Assembly: GCF_000346465.2 (NCBI RefSeq)
Contig: NC_034016.1
Span: 15,102,786 to 15,166,785, forward strand
Direction: 5' to 3'
Source: Prunus persica
Lineage: Eukaryota > Streptophyta > Magnoliopsida > Rosales > Rosaceae
Length of the DNA stretch: 64,000 nucleotides
In this document: piece after piece, positions 29,920 through 42,314 of the stretch
Numbering within the stretch: the first letter of the stretch is position 1
How the letters are laid out: each line of letters opens with the position of its first letter
The notes under the pieces: model-generated
Told to the model about the DNA's origin: nothing
Databases searched by the model: none
The model's input: the letters and a program-made list of their open reading frames with translations, nothing else
Position numbers and translations under genes: made by a program

Positions 29920-32436
29920 ATGGCTGAGTTTGCAATTTCAACTGTCGTCGAAAAGCTCACGAGCTGTATCACTGAAGAAGCACTTCTCTTGGAAGGTGTG
30001 GGTGGCAAAGTTGAGCAACTACGAAACGAACTGCGGTGGATGCAAAGTTTCCTCAAGGATGCAGATACAGAGCAGGAGAAAAATGAAAGATTTCGCAATT
30101 GGGTGTCTCAAATAAGAGAAGTGGCTTTGGATGCCGAAGATGTTATAGCAACTTACATTGCAGAAGCAGCATCTCACAGTTCATGGAACATAGCTGCAAA
30201 GTTAATCAATCTTCACCAGGCAGGAAAGAAGATTAGAGAAATCAAATTTACGGTCCAAAACATTTCAAGCCAAAAAGCACATTTTGGGATCACTGGCACT
30301 GCTCGAGAGGGACGTGAAGGGACGAGTGCTTCCCCAAATGAAAGGCTTCGATGGTGGAGACATACATCGCCTAATATCGAGGAAGATGATTTGGTTGATC
30401 TTGTAGAAGATACCAAAGCATTGCTAACACAACTGTCTAGCATGGACCCGCATCGCCGTGTGGTTTCTATTGTGGGCATGGGGGGTCTGGGCAAAACCAC
30501 TCTTGCAAAAAAATTGTACAACCATTGTGATATCACAAAACAATTTGATTGCAAAGCGTTTGTTTATGTATCTAATGATTACAGTAGAAGAGACACTCTA
30601 CAAGGAATAATTGCAGCTACAAGTCCTGATTGCAATATGGAGGATTTGAAGAAACTAGCAGAGGAGGCGTTGGTATTGAAGCTGTACGAATTGTTGAAGG
30701 AGAGAAGGTATCTAGTGGTTCTTGATGATATCTGGCAAACAGAGGTCTGGGATAGCATGCAATCTGCATTTCCGAGGGGAAAGAAGGGAAGTAAGGTGAT
30801 GCTCACCACCCGAAATAAGGAAGTTGCTTTATATGCAGATCCAATGAACGAACCCATTGAGCCGCGATTTCTAACACAAGAACAAAGCCTTTTACTGCTC
30901 CGCAAGAAAGCATTCCCGGGAATGAATGAAATGCCTTCTGATTTGGAGAATCTCGGAAGACAGATGATGGCGAAATGCGGTGGTCTGCCACTAGCAGTGG
31001 TAGTGCTGGGAGGATTATTGTCCACGAAAAGGAAGACCGTAGAGGAATGGAGACGCGTGCTTCAAAGCATCGACTCTCGCCTGATTGATCAAGATCGTCT
31101 TTCTGCAGTTTTAGCTCTAAGCTACAATGATTTGCCTTTCCCCTTAAAATCGTGTTTTCTGTATTTGGGTATTTTCCCTGAGGATTCCTCTATATTGAAA
31201 ACAAAGTTGATACAATTGTGGGTTGCAGAAGGATTCTTACTACAACAAGGAGAAGAAGCCGCGGAAAGTGTTGTCGAATGCTTAAACAAGTTGGTTGATA
31301 GGTGCATGATCCAGGTTGGAACACTAACCTCACTTGGAAGTCTTAAGGCCGTTCACATGCATGATGTTCTCAGAGACTTCTCTATCTCCAAGGGCAGAGA
31401 GGAAAGTTTTCTTGAAATTTATAGTGGGCAGAAAATTGAATCGCCAACATCACAACGGACCAAATGTCGAAGGCTTGCAATCCATGGTGACCATCATGAT
31501 CTGTATGTTTTTCTAAAGCCGTATGCCTCCTGCTTACGCTCCCTTCAATTTTTCAACATAAGGTATTCAAAACTCGACTTTGTTTTCAAGGATTTCAAGT
31601 TGCTCAAGGTCCTAGATGGTGTTCCCTTTCCATCACGAGCACTAAGTGCTGTAGGAAACCTAATTCAACTGAGGTATCTAGGAGTCGTATTAAGGAGATC
31701 TCATATGTGGCAACTTCAACTCAAGCTTCCTCGATCGATTGGAAAACTGAAGAATCTACAGACACTTAAAGTAGAAACTTCCGATCCAGACTTCCGATGG
31801 TGTTATTTTCCCGATGTTATTTGGAAGTTGAAGAATTTGAGACATTTGCTGCTCGGCCAAGTCATAATAATGAATTTTAGATTGAACACCATAAACAATT
31901 TAACTAATTTGCGACGACTGCAAATAGCACTATTATCGCAGCCAGAACATTTAAAGTCAGTGGTTTCCAACATAGAGAGATTGCACTGCCTTGAATCCTT
32001 GTCGCTGGATTTCAATCTGTCCAATTCAACATTGCCAAGAGCCATAAGCCTCTCTCATTTGGAGCATCTCCGCAAGCTCGATTTGGAAGGGGAAATAAAA
32101 AAGCTACCTGATCCACACCAATTCCCACCGAACCTCATCAAGCTAAGTCTTTTTAATTCTCATCTCGAGGAAGATTCAATAGTTAAGCTTGGGAGCTTGC
32201 CAAACCTAAAGATGCTTCTCTTAGGATTGAACTCATGCAACTGGACAACACTGGTTTGCTCCTCCTCAGAAGGGTTTCCTCAATTGCACATTCTACATTT
32301 ACAATGTTTATGGTTTTTGGAGGAATTGATAGTGGAAGAAGGGGCAATGATGAAGCTCAAGAATCTAAAGATAAGCCGCTGTCGAGGATTGCGACAGATT
32401 CCAGAACGATTTAAGTTATTGACCACATACTCTTGA
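29920..32436 (+). CDS. CC-NB-ARC-LRR disease-resistance protein (RPP13/Rx-like), copy 3
   Basis: Intact single-exon frame of 838 residues, highly similar to copy 1. Motifs: Rx-type coiled coil with DAEDVIATY (about 71-79), P-loop GMGGLGKTT (186-194), kinase-2 YLVVLDDIW (264-272), GSKVMLTTR (290-298), GLPLAVVVLGG (from 355), CFLYLGIFPED, and the MHD motif as HMHDVL (Met480-Asp482). The LRR lacks about 25 residues present in copies 1 and 2 (the segment around GRWIEDGG), so one repeat appears lost. The start at 29920 is the conserved MAEF; the open frame runs further upstream to a GTG but has no homology there. The 3' end matches copy 2 (PERFKLLTTYS), so the two may be closer to each other at that end, or have exchanged sequence. 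Confidence 0.95.
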   Translation: MAEFAISTVVEKLTSCITEEALLLEGVGGKVEQLRNELRWMQSFLKDADTEQEKNERFRNWVSQIREVALDAEDVIATYIAEAASHSSWNIAAKLINLHQAGKKIREIKFTVQNISSQKAHFGITGTAREGREGTSASPNERLRWWRHTSPNIEEDDLVDLVEDTKALLTQLSSMDPHRRVVSIVGMGGLGKTTLAKKLYNHCDITKQFDCKAFVYVSNDYSRRDTLQGIIAATSPDCNMEDLKKLAEEALVLKLYELLKERRYLVVLDDIWQTEVWDSMQSAFPRGKKGSKVMLTTRNKEVALYADPMNEPIEPRFLTQEQSLLLLRKKAFPGMNEMPSDLENLGRQMMAKCGGLPLAVVVLGGLLSTKRKTVEEWRRVLQSIDSRLIDQDRLSAVLALSYNDLPFPLKSCFLYLGIFPEDSSILKTKLIQLWVAEGFLLQQGEEAAESVVECLNKLVDRCMIQVGTLTSLGSLKAVHMHDVLRDFSISKGREESFLEIYSGQKIESPTSQRTKCRRLAIHGDHHDLYVFLKPYASCLRSLQFFNIRYSKLDFVFKDFKLLKVLDGVPFPSRALSAVGNLIQLRYLGVVLRRSHMWQLQLKLPRSIGKLKNLQTLKVETSDPDFRWCYFPDVIWKLKNLRHLLLGQVIIMNFRLNTINNLTNLRRLQIALLSQPEHLKSVVSNIERLHCLESLSLDFNLSNSTLPRAISLSHLEHLRKLDLEGEIKKLPDPHQFPPNLIKLSLFNSHLEEDSIVKLGSLPNLKMLLLGLNSCNWTTLVCSSSEGFPQLHILHLQCLWFLEELIVEEGAMMKLKNLKISRCRGLRQIPERFKLLTTYS

Positions 32437-33536
32437 AGGAAGGGGATTTATATTGACTGGTCTGTCTATATCTATTTCTTTAGATTTCTCCTTGTTTGCT
32501 GTTCTGTCTATTTCCTCCAGTTCTACTAGCTATTTGGGTTATTTTGCAGGTTTTTTGTATGGATTTTCCTAATAAAAGTTTTTTGTTCGTCAAGTGTTAA
32601 TTTCTGAAAGAAAATACTATGTAATTGAGTTGAGGGTGGGTTTGCTTTGTTTTGCTGTTGTTTTTCTTGTGTTTTTCAAGCTTGCTGTTTGATTGCTTGA
32701 GTTGAGGATTATTCTAATGAGGCCGTATGTATGCCGGTCCGTTATAATATGTTACACCGACATAATTCTCCATCAATTCACTTAAAAATGTTCATAATTT
32801 ATTCAAATTCAAATTACTAAAAGAGGAAAAATTGCTCGAAACCACTATGTTTGATTTGATTCAATTGGGTTCTCACATCCGACCCAATGCCAGATTTGAA
32901 ATTTAGCAATCCAATGCAATATGCAAAATCATCGATTCGATTTGTTTGAGCGGATTGGACTGGATCTTGAACACCCCTAAATGCAGGCTTATTTCTGATG
33001 CAAGCCTCGGTCATCTAATTTTTACATTTGCATTTTTATCACCAATGACAACCATTTTGTAAAGAGAAGACCACTATATTCTTTTCAGCCCTTTTGGGGC
33101 ACTGATGAGCATGATTGCTTTTTATCTGTTTTGGCTACCACAAGTAACTCGAATTCATGTGGAGTTGCATATCCAAAAGACACTTCTTCTAGGTATAACA
33201 CTAATTTATACTAAATGTTGGTTATAAAATTGTTAAACTTCATACCCATAGTACAAGCAAAGATATATATATATATCTATGTTTCTCTTCCCCAAAACTT
33301 TTAACAGGCAAAACACAAAAGGATGCAACATTACCGTCCTCACAATTTTCTTTGGCCTTTGGCCTATGCTGGGAAACACCTTGAAGTTGTTTAATGTGCT
33401 TCTCAAAAGGTTGAGCTAAAGAAATACTCAACGTACCTCGAATCTCGCAACAGGCCGGCAATCTGATTCAGTGGTTTCAAAAATGATAAAGTGCTACCAG
33501 CCCTTTCTAATTGGTGATAATGGCTAAATGAATGCC
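32437..33536. other. Spacer between CNL copy 3 and the receptor kinase
   Basis: Contains the CNL-type 3' flank (as after copies 1 and 2) and then AT-rich sequence up to the convergent receptor-kinase gene, whose 3' untranslated region probably occupies its right part. No gene is seen. Confidence 0.4.
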
Positions 33537-36073
33537 TCAAACGGATGGAATATTTGGAGGGGATTGTGGGGAACCATTTTCGAGCAAGAAGCTTCTACTA
33601 CAGTAGGACCTGGATGTACTTGAAGAAGAAGCAAGATATCTTCCATCCCCACTGTGAAAAATCATGTCATTCCTATGCATCTTCCCTTTACTATTCCTTC
33701 CCCGTCCTTCAGTCCCTTCGTACTCTTCATTGTCCACCGCTGCTAGAAATCCACTATACATTGGATCTGAACTCTCATACAAAAGCCTGAGCACCTGTTT
33801 AATTGAAGGCCTATCCCGGCCTTCTTTCTGGGTGCACCATCTCACAACAGACATGATAGTCTGAAGCTGATCCAGATCAACTGAATCCCGTATACTGGGA
33901 TCCACTAGATCAGGTAGCCTTAACTCTGATGCCATGTATTTTTGCGACCATTCTACCAAATTCCTGTTGTCTTGTATGGCTCGTCTCGCAGTCACTATCT
34001 CCAACAGTAGCACACCATAGCTGTATACATCACTTTTCTCCGTCAGCTCTTGGGTAACCACATACTCAGGATCCATATAACCTGAAGTCATCCGTTCAAT
34101 ATTCTTAAGTTCTTTAGCAAGAAAAAATATATCTTTTTTATTTCAGGCTATTAAACAAGCTTGACTCTAACCTGGAGTGCCCCGGATATCCGTGTTTACT
34201 GCTTCAAAGCAAATAGAACCGTCTTTTGAAGCATGCGCAAGGCCAAAATCTGCAACCTGGAACAAAAAGGAGAGAGATTTATTTCAAAGAATTTAAAAAG
34301 GGTTATTAGCATGCATGTTCTGGATACATTCCATGCCATTATATCTTACAACTCTAAAAGTAATTGTAAAAAGTGTCCTTTCCTTTTTTAACCTCTTTTA
34401 TTTAAAGAGGAGAAAATTTAGTCACAAATGAGTATGTGAACACACCTGGATCTATCAAGGGAAAAACTATTATCTTTCTTCATTTAGTTGTTTATAAATT
34501 AAAAATTAAAAATTAAAAATTTGCGCCAAAGAGGTTGTATTAAAAGCTATAACTGTATCCAACCATATACCTTGGCACGAAAACTCTCATCCAATAAGAT
34601 GTTGCTGGACTTAATATCTCTATGGCACAGAGGAGGATCACAATAGAAATGGAGATACTCCTGCAGTTCAGAACAGCAAATTAGGAAGAAAATCTATTCT
34701 TCCAGTGTGTGTGTTTGTGTAACTGATTGTGAACAAATCTGAAATCTCATGAACAAAACAAGCCAGTAACAAGATAAGCATAAACCATGAGTTTACCAGA
34801 GCATTAGCCACGTCAATGGCAATTTGGACTCTAGTCCGCCAAGTTAGAGGAGTTCTATTTGAAGCTGCATACACGTGAGTAAACATATTCAGAATAGATC
34901 AATGGCCTTAAAAAGAATGTTGGTTTGGAAACAAAATAAGAGAATGATTTTATGTCGTCTTCCATAGCTTTTGGATGCCTGAATATATCATGCGGAAAGG
35001 TGACAACCACCATATTAAGTGGGATTCCACCGAGAGAGAGACAGAGAGACAGAGAGACAGAGACAGAGACGGACAGAGACAGACAGACGGACAGACAGAA
35101 ACAGAGAGGCACCAAAAGATAAAATAATGGACTTCAAATGCGATGAAAAACACCATACAATCATCCCTTTCCATAAATTGGTTTTACAAAACCATTCTCA
35201 AAGCAAGTGAATTCAGGAGATGGAGTAGCATACAGTGAAGATGATCCTTCAAGCTACCATTTGCCATGTATTCATATATGAGAAACCTGCCAAGAAACAC
35301 ATAAAGCATTTGGGCAGGTACATAAGCTCCACAAACATACACAAATCTACATAAATCATCTACCTCTCATGTTTCTCACTGCAAAAACCCCTTAGAGAAA
35401 CAAGATGACGATGATGCAATCTGGCAAGGAGCACTATCTCTCTGCAGAACTCATGCTCCCCCTGCTCTGAAACTTTGTTCATCCGCTTCACTGCTGCCAC
35501 TAAACCATCACTAAAGTGAGCTTTGTACACAGTTCCAAATCCCCCTCGTCCAATGATCGTGTTGAAGGTTTCTGTCGCCTTCTTTATTTCCTTGTAGCTG
35601 AATTTTCGGAACATAGATGGAGCACCTGCACTTATTTCCCATCCCAGAGAGGAACCCCAACAAAAAAATTTCAATAAGGAATACCAGTCACTATGAAAGC
35701 AAATTAACAGGGAAAAAAAACTAGAATTGTACCTTCCTGAAATTTCCTCATAGGAGGAGTTGAGGGAAAGGATTTTGATGATTTTTTATCTATATTCTCA
35801 GAATCCAGAAGCTCTCTACTTTTCCTTCGAATGAGAACTATCAAGACTAAAAGCATCATTACAGCGACAGCTGTTACTGCAATCCCAACACCTGGAACCA
35901 TTGTCAAGTGGTAGGAATGATGTTTTTCATTTAGGGGAAGACCCAACGAGTGTTGGCTTGGGCTAGAAGCCACCAAAGGGCTCGGAGAAGCCTTTGGGGT
36001 GGATGATGGGGATGGCTCTGAAACTAGAAACACAATTGTAAGGAAAAAAATAAAAGAATCCTTAACTGTTTGG

Positions 36074-36108
<35 letters not shown>

Positions 36109-38620
36109 CCAAGAACCCCATTTATAAAACATGCCAACACATAATTACTATGAATAATAAGTTAAATCCAGATCTTCTGCTTTTAACATTACAAGGATAA
36201 CTTTCATAACAAAAATGTATTGTACATTTTACTGGATTATGTGATTGAAAAAACAAACAAGGATCACTGCTGCAATATGTTTCAAGAAAAATGATGTACT
36301 GGCATAGATATCCTCATCCAAAGCTTGCCATAGACATCAAAGTTGTTCCCAACACCAACCTTTCCACGACAAAAACAAATAATTAAATGACAAAGGCAAT
36401 AGTTGAAGGACCAAGTTCATTTGAAGGGGCCTTCTCTTATCTCAACAAAACTGGATCCAAAAATTCATTCATCATTCCAGTTTACCAATATTTGTCACAT
36501 ACTCTTACAAAATAAAATTTCATTCTCTGCCAGAACTATCCATACCTGGTAGGATGATAAGCCCCTGGACTTGAAAGAAACAGCTTGCAATGCCAATAGC
36601 TGAAGCATCATCAACTTGACTAGCCAGGGCAGCAAAAGTTGCGTCCCGGCAGGTACTCAATGTTATATTATCTTCTGTTCCTAATAGATGATGAAGATAA
36701 ACAATGCCAGCATTTAAACACTTCTTGCAACTACTTTCCTCCGAAAGTGGTACTTTGCAATTTTCCATGACATCAATGAATTTTGGAGACCGCAGCATCT
36801 GTGTGACAGTTGTTCGGCCCTTACACTCATAATTTACTGGAATTTTTGTCCCAAACCCACAGAAAGCTGTTGCATTTCGGGGAACTCCATACAGTTCTAA
36901 GGTTTGTGATATAGAATGGAGGCATACGTCAGATAAATTTGAAGGAACCCCTAAGTTGCTTGTTGAATTTGCATACTGAGCAATAGAAACCGCAATGAAA
37001 GCATTTATATAGCGGCAACACTTTCCTCTGTCATCGTTATTAGAGCACAAGGAAGCTGCCAGAGTAACGTTTGATCCACTCAACTTTAAGGGGCACTCTG
37101 CAAAAGTAGATATTATGGGCAACATGAAATAGCTTTTTCTTCCCATTTTTGGGGTATCAATTATGGAAACCATATTTCATTGAAAAACAGCTGCAACATG
37201 GGACATCAGACTGTTTAAACAGTACAGAAAAGTACAAGTAATCTTTACAATTGGATTTAAAAGTTTGTATCAAGGCAAAGATATCACAGCCTTGGAAAGG
37301 AGATATAAGATACTGCAAAGAAAATAAGTACGTAGATAACCCATATCTTGAAGCTTTTCAGACTTCTTCATGCAGGGTCCAGCACATCTGAGTCTTGGAT
37401 CTCAAAACTTGTGTTGTACATAAGTAAAGAATAAGAACAATTTAAGGAAGAAAAGAAAAATAGTGTCCTATTTGAGATATAGAATAAGCACATTTGTCAA
37501 TTAAAAGATTATGACTCAGCAGTGCACTTATTCATGAATGAAGATGCATTTTCTTGGATTATCCTAAAAAGTTCAATGAAGTGCTATTGTGATAATGATT
37601 GCAAACCAAGACAGATTACAAATACGTTATCTTTCACATGTACCAGTATATGCAGTACCAGACACGAGATAGATTTTCCAAAGAACAAGGCAACTCCTTA
37701 TTTACGTGGGAGCTATAAAAGTGTTAATCGTATTTGCTGTGATGCATTGATGCAATGCTCTATCTTGCACACCGTATTGGTATAGGATACAAAGCCAAGC
37801 AAGCACATGTGACTCTTTATAAGGTCAGCAACCTTTTCTTGTATAGCTTATATGAAAGACAAGAATAAGATACTTATGCGAGGCAAGAATAGTACTAAAA
37901 CAGTTTGAATACACCAGAACACAGAGAGATTTCTGAAACTACAAAAACCCAGTTGCAGTGTAACTACTTTGGCTATAAACTCCTAAGCAAAACCAATAAT
38001 GTCCGAAAGCACACTTCTGAAATGCCCATTAAGAATGCAAAAGTGAGCTTGTAGCCAAATTGAGCCCAAAATTGAGACACACGACCCTGCCAATAACATC
38101 TATCCACCTAGAGCACCATCTATCCACCTAGAGCACCTCCACCAAATGAATGAGTTCGTAAAATCCCAAAATCTCCCAGAAAATGATACACATTGTAAGT
38201 TCCCCCATTAAAATCACAGCACATTAATTTTTTCCTTAAAAGGGAAAGAAAAATTACAGAACTCACGGGTGCCTTAAAATTTAAAAAAATGTCAAGGACT
38301 TGAAATTTTTTATAGGACCCATCTCCTATAAACCCAAAATGGGGTCTGTGAAAGTGAAAGCACTCAAAACATGAAATGCAATAAGAAGGCAAACGAAAGC
38401 AACAATAATATGAATAACTAAATACAATTGCAGCCTCTTCAGTCACTCTCAAAACAGAACAAAGCAAAGCAAAACGAGAGAACAACAACCAAAGCAGAGC
38501 TTTATGAGAAACAAGGAAATGACCCAGAAATATTTACTCACCTGCCATTATTAGAGGGAGAAGCTGCGTTCCAAGAAATACAAGAAAACCCAGAAGAAAT
38601 CCCGGTCCGTACACTGCCAT
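33537..38620 (-). CDS. SPARK-domain receptor-like protein kinase (At1g49730/At3g19300 type)
   Basis: Nine exons on the minus strand join in frame to 674 residues: 38542-38620, 36546-37097, 35733-36023, 35364-35625, 35234-35286, 34797-34864, 34571-34660, 34172-34256, 33537-34081, with GT..AG introns. Order: signal peptide (1-26); Cys-rich extracellular SPARK domain ([11 protein letters not shown] to FFQVQG, about 27-208) ; Ser/Pro-rich stalk; membrane span at about 253-275 followed by RRK; Ser/Thr kinase from about 331, with the Gly loop [10 protein letters not shown], Lys354, HRDIKSSN (catalytic Asp450), ADFG (468-470) and GTPGYMDPEY. It is an RD kinase with all catalytic residues and so likely active at the plasma membrane. 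The C-terminal tail is Ser-rich. Ligand unknown. The acceptor of exon 3 has an alternative 6 bases away that also keeps frame (adds or drops Val-Ser). Confidence 0.92.
35031..35107. repeat. Purine-rich minisatellite in a receptor-kinase intron
   Basis: Irregular tandem of GAGA, CAGA and GACAGA units inside the intron between exons 5 and 6 of the kinase gene. It is low-complexity and creates spurious open frames on both strands. Confidence 0.8.
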
Positions 38621-41600
38621 GGTCGAGACCAAGAGGGGAAAGTTCCACTCACCAAGAGAGAGAGAAAAGAGAAGTGGGGTAAGAAACAACGAGCCAGTAT
38701 GTTAACACATTTGGGAACCATAAAAACGAAGGCTTGTGACTCTGAGAATGTGTGTGCGTGTGAGAGTGAGAGAAAGAGAGTGAGAGAGGGTTTTGACTGT
38801 GGGAGTTGACTGGAATGGGCCCACCACCATCTCCTTTGAGAATGTGCGGTAAATTTTAGAGTTCTTATTCTTTGTCAAATTTAATAGGTAGCTGTGGGGC
38901 CCTGTTTCCCAGAATTATACTGGGGAGGGTCACATTTAATTGGTCTTCTGGGAACACAAAAAACCCAGTTACATTTTTGTTTTTGTTTTTTTAATTTCCA
39001 TTTTGCTGTTCGAAGTTTTGGCTTTCTCGAGTGGTATCAGTTGCATGTGCATATAGAGTCATATGGAAATGGAGATCAGTGGTAAGTCCAAAATTGGGTT
39101 TTTATTCCCTTTTTAGTTACAAAAGAGTCTGAGAGGGTGACTCAAAACTGTTCTTACATTTGGATGTTAATCTTCTGGTTTCCTCTGCCATGCGATTATA
39201 GGCCGGTCGACCAGCATGCTATTTTTCAGGCTTTGAGTCGCAACTTGCTTCGATAAACATCAATTTTCATCAATTTCTTTTTCGATTTTTTTTACTTTTT
39301 ATGTCATTCTGTATATGCTTGTTTACTTAGGATGTAGAATCACCATACGAACTTTGATTTTAGATTTTAAACAAGAACATGTGCCGATTAACTGAAAATT
39401 ACACTATGGTGATTGATTCTGGATATAAAAAAATCGGATGTTTAACACCCATATAAGAAAATTATTGTACGCTTGCTCATAAACTTGTATATGTTAGCAT
39501 GTCTTGTTTTCTCGTTAAGGATAATTGTCAACTTGTTCAAGCTTCTCTTTGTTTTCTCGGTAATAAGAGTTTCTCTTTTGTTTTTTTTGTCTGAAAGAGG
39601 AAGAGGGTTTCTCACACACACTACTAAGTTGTCATGAGCGTTCAAATTTAAAACCACCGATATATAAATTAAAATTATTTTTTACTAGACTAGACCCATT
39701 GACAACATGGAATTAAAGTATCAAAGAAGTTTGTATACAAAAACTGTTGAGTAATATGATGAGGGAAGGTAAAATATTATATGTTAGACAAGAATTGACA
39801 TAACTAAATAGGATTAATCTTTGGCACAATAAATTTTTTATTGCGCATATTGCTCTCCAATTAAGTGGACCCCTAACATTCCCCGGAAATCCATCCCGTG
39901 TTGATGTGTCCAATCATCTCATCCTAGTGACCACATAGCATGTGAGAACCATGGACTTCATTAACGAAGGTTCATGTGAGACCCACAATTTAATTGTTTT
40001 TTTGTTATTTTTAATGTTCATAATTTTGTTCTTTTTGATCAGTTTGTTCTAAAAAGCCAAAAGGTTGTCACCCTTGTGATGAATGATGATGATGATGTTA
40101 TCTGTATTGTGTGTTGTCTATCTTTTGCCACAAGAACAATACATGACAACGATGTAATGGTGTGTACCAGCTTTGTTTTTGTTGGAGCATATAAATTAAT
40201 AGTTGCTGTAAATATAACTCAAATTTTTTTATATCAAAAATAAATAAAAGTGGAACAGTGTTGGATTTGGGTGTCTGCAGTAGTGAGACGACACCACATT
40301 GGTGGGTTTAGGCCCAACCCTATTTTTTTTCTTTTTGAAATAATTTGCATGCAATGTCAGCCCAATACTTTATAAACCGTATTTATCACTCCATGGAATG
40401 AAATAGTTTGGATTATTAGTTAAGCGAAATTCTATAGTGAGGGTGTCGTATATTTTCATATTAGTTATAAGATCATTTTATTAAATTTAAGTGAAGATAC
40501 TATTCAGAGGAATCATGTGGTTAATATGAAAGTTCACATCTATTGTCCATATATGACACACTCACCGTAAAACGACTCGTTTAATTAAAGGGCAAATTTC
40601 CTAATTTCAATATACTTTTCTTATTTATTTAAGAAAACCCCTTATTACCAATCTACACAAATTAAACCACAACATGAACATACATCAATTTATGCATATT
40701 TTTAGAGTTACCTTAACTAAAACATGGAAGAGTGGCGTCATTCGCAATGATAAAATTCACATCAGGTGGACAGGAAAGGGCAAAGTTGCATGGACTTGAA
40801 CTATATCATGCCTGATAAGAAAATGTTATAAATGCGCTATTATTCATTCGTTCATATTTCTTCACCCACTTTATTTCATACATTTCAACAACAACCAAAA
40901 AGTATTCTTTCAACCCATTATTTCCAAACAACCCGTATCCATTCTCCTTCATATTTTTTTATTTTTTTGGATAGATCTCCTCCTCCACCTTCTCCTTCAT
41001 AATCATTTAATACGTATTACAAGCATTGCCTTTTCTGGAACGTCAATCAAGTTTGTAACTTACAAGTCTTGTACTACATAAAGCAGTTTCAGTGGGATTG
41101 GTCACATTCATTTCACGAGAGAAGGAAGCTGCTTCAAGCAAACAAAAGAACAAAAAAATCAAAGACAAAAGAGAATTTGCTTTCTTTCTTGCTCAGAAGT
41201 TACCTTTTTCAATAAATAAATAAAGGTTTCGGAAAGGAGGGAAACAAAGCAAACCTGTTATCAAAATCAAACAATCCAAAAGCAAAGCATTTTATTGCAC
41301 TTTTGGGAGGTCCAACTAATTGTCAAGTAAATCCAGCCCAACTAATTTTAAATTCCTAGATTCGAATCTCATAATAATTATATATTTAAAGAAGTTTATG
41401 ATTAAGTTTTCAAATAACTCAAAATTGCGTTTATTCACGAAAAAAATTTCAAAACATAACTCTTTTTTTTGCCTTTTCGAATCTTTCATATTTAGAGAAG
41501 CGAGAACATAAACATACTAAATTCACACATATTATACGAATGCTAGGACTCGAACCCTAGACCTTTCCTGAAGGAGCAATTGCTCCAAACCACTATACTA

Positions 41601-42314
41601 GTAGGTTATTTGCAACTTCACTTTCAATGAACAAACACGTAAAACAATTGTTTTCTTCTTCTTTCTAAAGAGGCAGGTCAAGAGGCTCCTAACCTTAAAT
41701 ACAATGAGACTATAGTCTAATGCAGACAAATCAATAGAAAAGTTACAAGTGACCAGAGAAGAAATTTTAAGTGATTATTTTTCTTAGTCCTCCTAATGAT
41801 GAACCCACTTAAAAATGCTTGACGTTTAAGTCAAAGCATCATATTCATTTAGCAATCTTATTAATCTTCTTTTTTCATAATTAAAAAAAAGTTTAAAATG
41901 CAACCACCCATTTAGATAGGCCTTTATCCACACAAAAGAGGAGAATTTGAATTAAAACAAGCAAAGAAATGGCAATGGACTCTGATAATATACAACAATC
42001 CCATCTTACTTGCCATATATATATAAACATCAGAACAACACAACATGCATTTCATGAAGGAGATGAAAGAGAAGAAGAATTCTAGTGTGGGGCCTCTCCA
42101 ACTTTACTCCCATAAGATACACGTGTCTGATATTCCAACTAGGTTTTGGTCTTAAAAGACTTTGTTGTATGAACATTGATGGTGATTTAAAAGGAGTCCT
42201 GAGCAAATTCTATTTCTTTGCTTAAACAGAGGGCACCCTTTTGTTCTCTGTTCTTTGAGAATTGCCCTGCATCCGTAGATTGTGTGCAAGTAAAGCTCCG
42301 TAGCCAACACCTCA
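38621..42314. other. Divergent spacer between the receptor kinase and the PLC gene
   Basis: About 3.7 kb with promoters expected at both ends. The part next to the kinase start is GA-rich (38650-38800) and probably its 5' leader. The rest is AT-rich. A SINE-like element lies at about 41461-41612 (listed). No reading frame of note and no other RNA gene are seen. Confidence 0.45.
41461..41612 (-). mobile_element. tRNA-derived SINE-like element, minus strand
   Basis: Read on the minus strand, AGTATAGTGG (41590-41599) fits the pol III A box and GGTTCGAGTCC (41546-41556) fits the B box exactly, about 34 nt apart. The sequence ends in an A run (T run on the plus strand near 41461-41470). The tRNA-like head is followed by an unrelated body, which is SINE structure rather than a working tRNA; no cloverleaf with a credible anticodon stem was found. 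Confidence 0.5.

Noticed and set aside
34855..35210. Frames rich in Ser-Leu or Arg-Glu-Thr inside the receptor-kinase gene
   Set aside because: They read through an intronic CAGA/GAGA minisatellite.
38086..38140. Candidate CRISPR-like or regulatory array from a repeated 20-bp phrase (ATCTATCCACCTAGAGCACC)
   Set aside because: Only two tandem copies in the receptor-kinase first intron of a plant genome; a simple local duplication.
41540..41612. Possible intact tRNA gene on the minus strand
   Set aside because: A and B boxes fit, but acceptor and anticodon stems do not pair; SINE head is the better reading.
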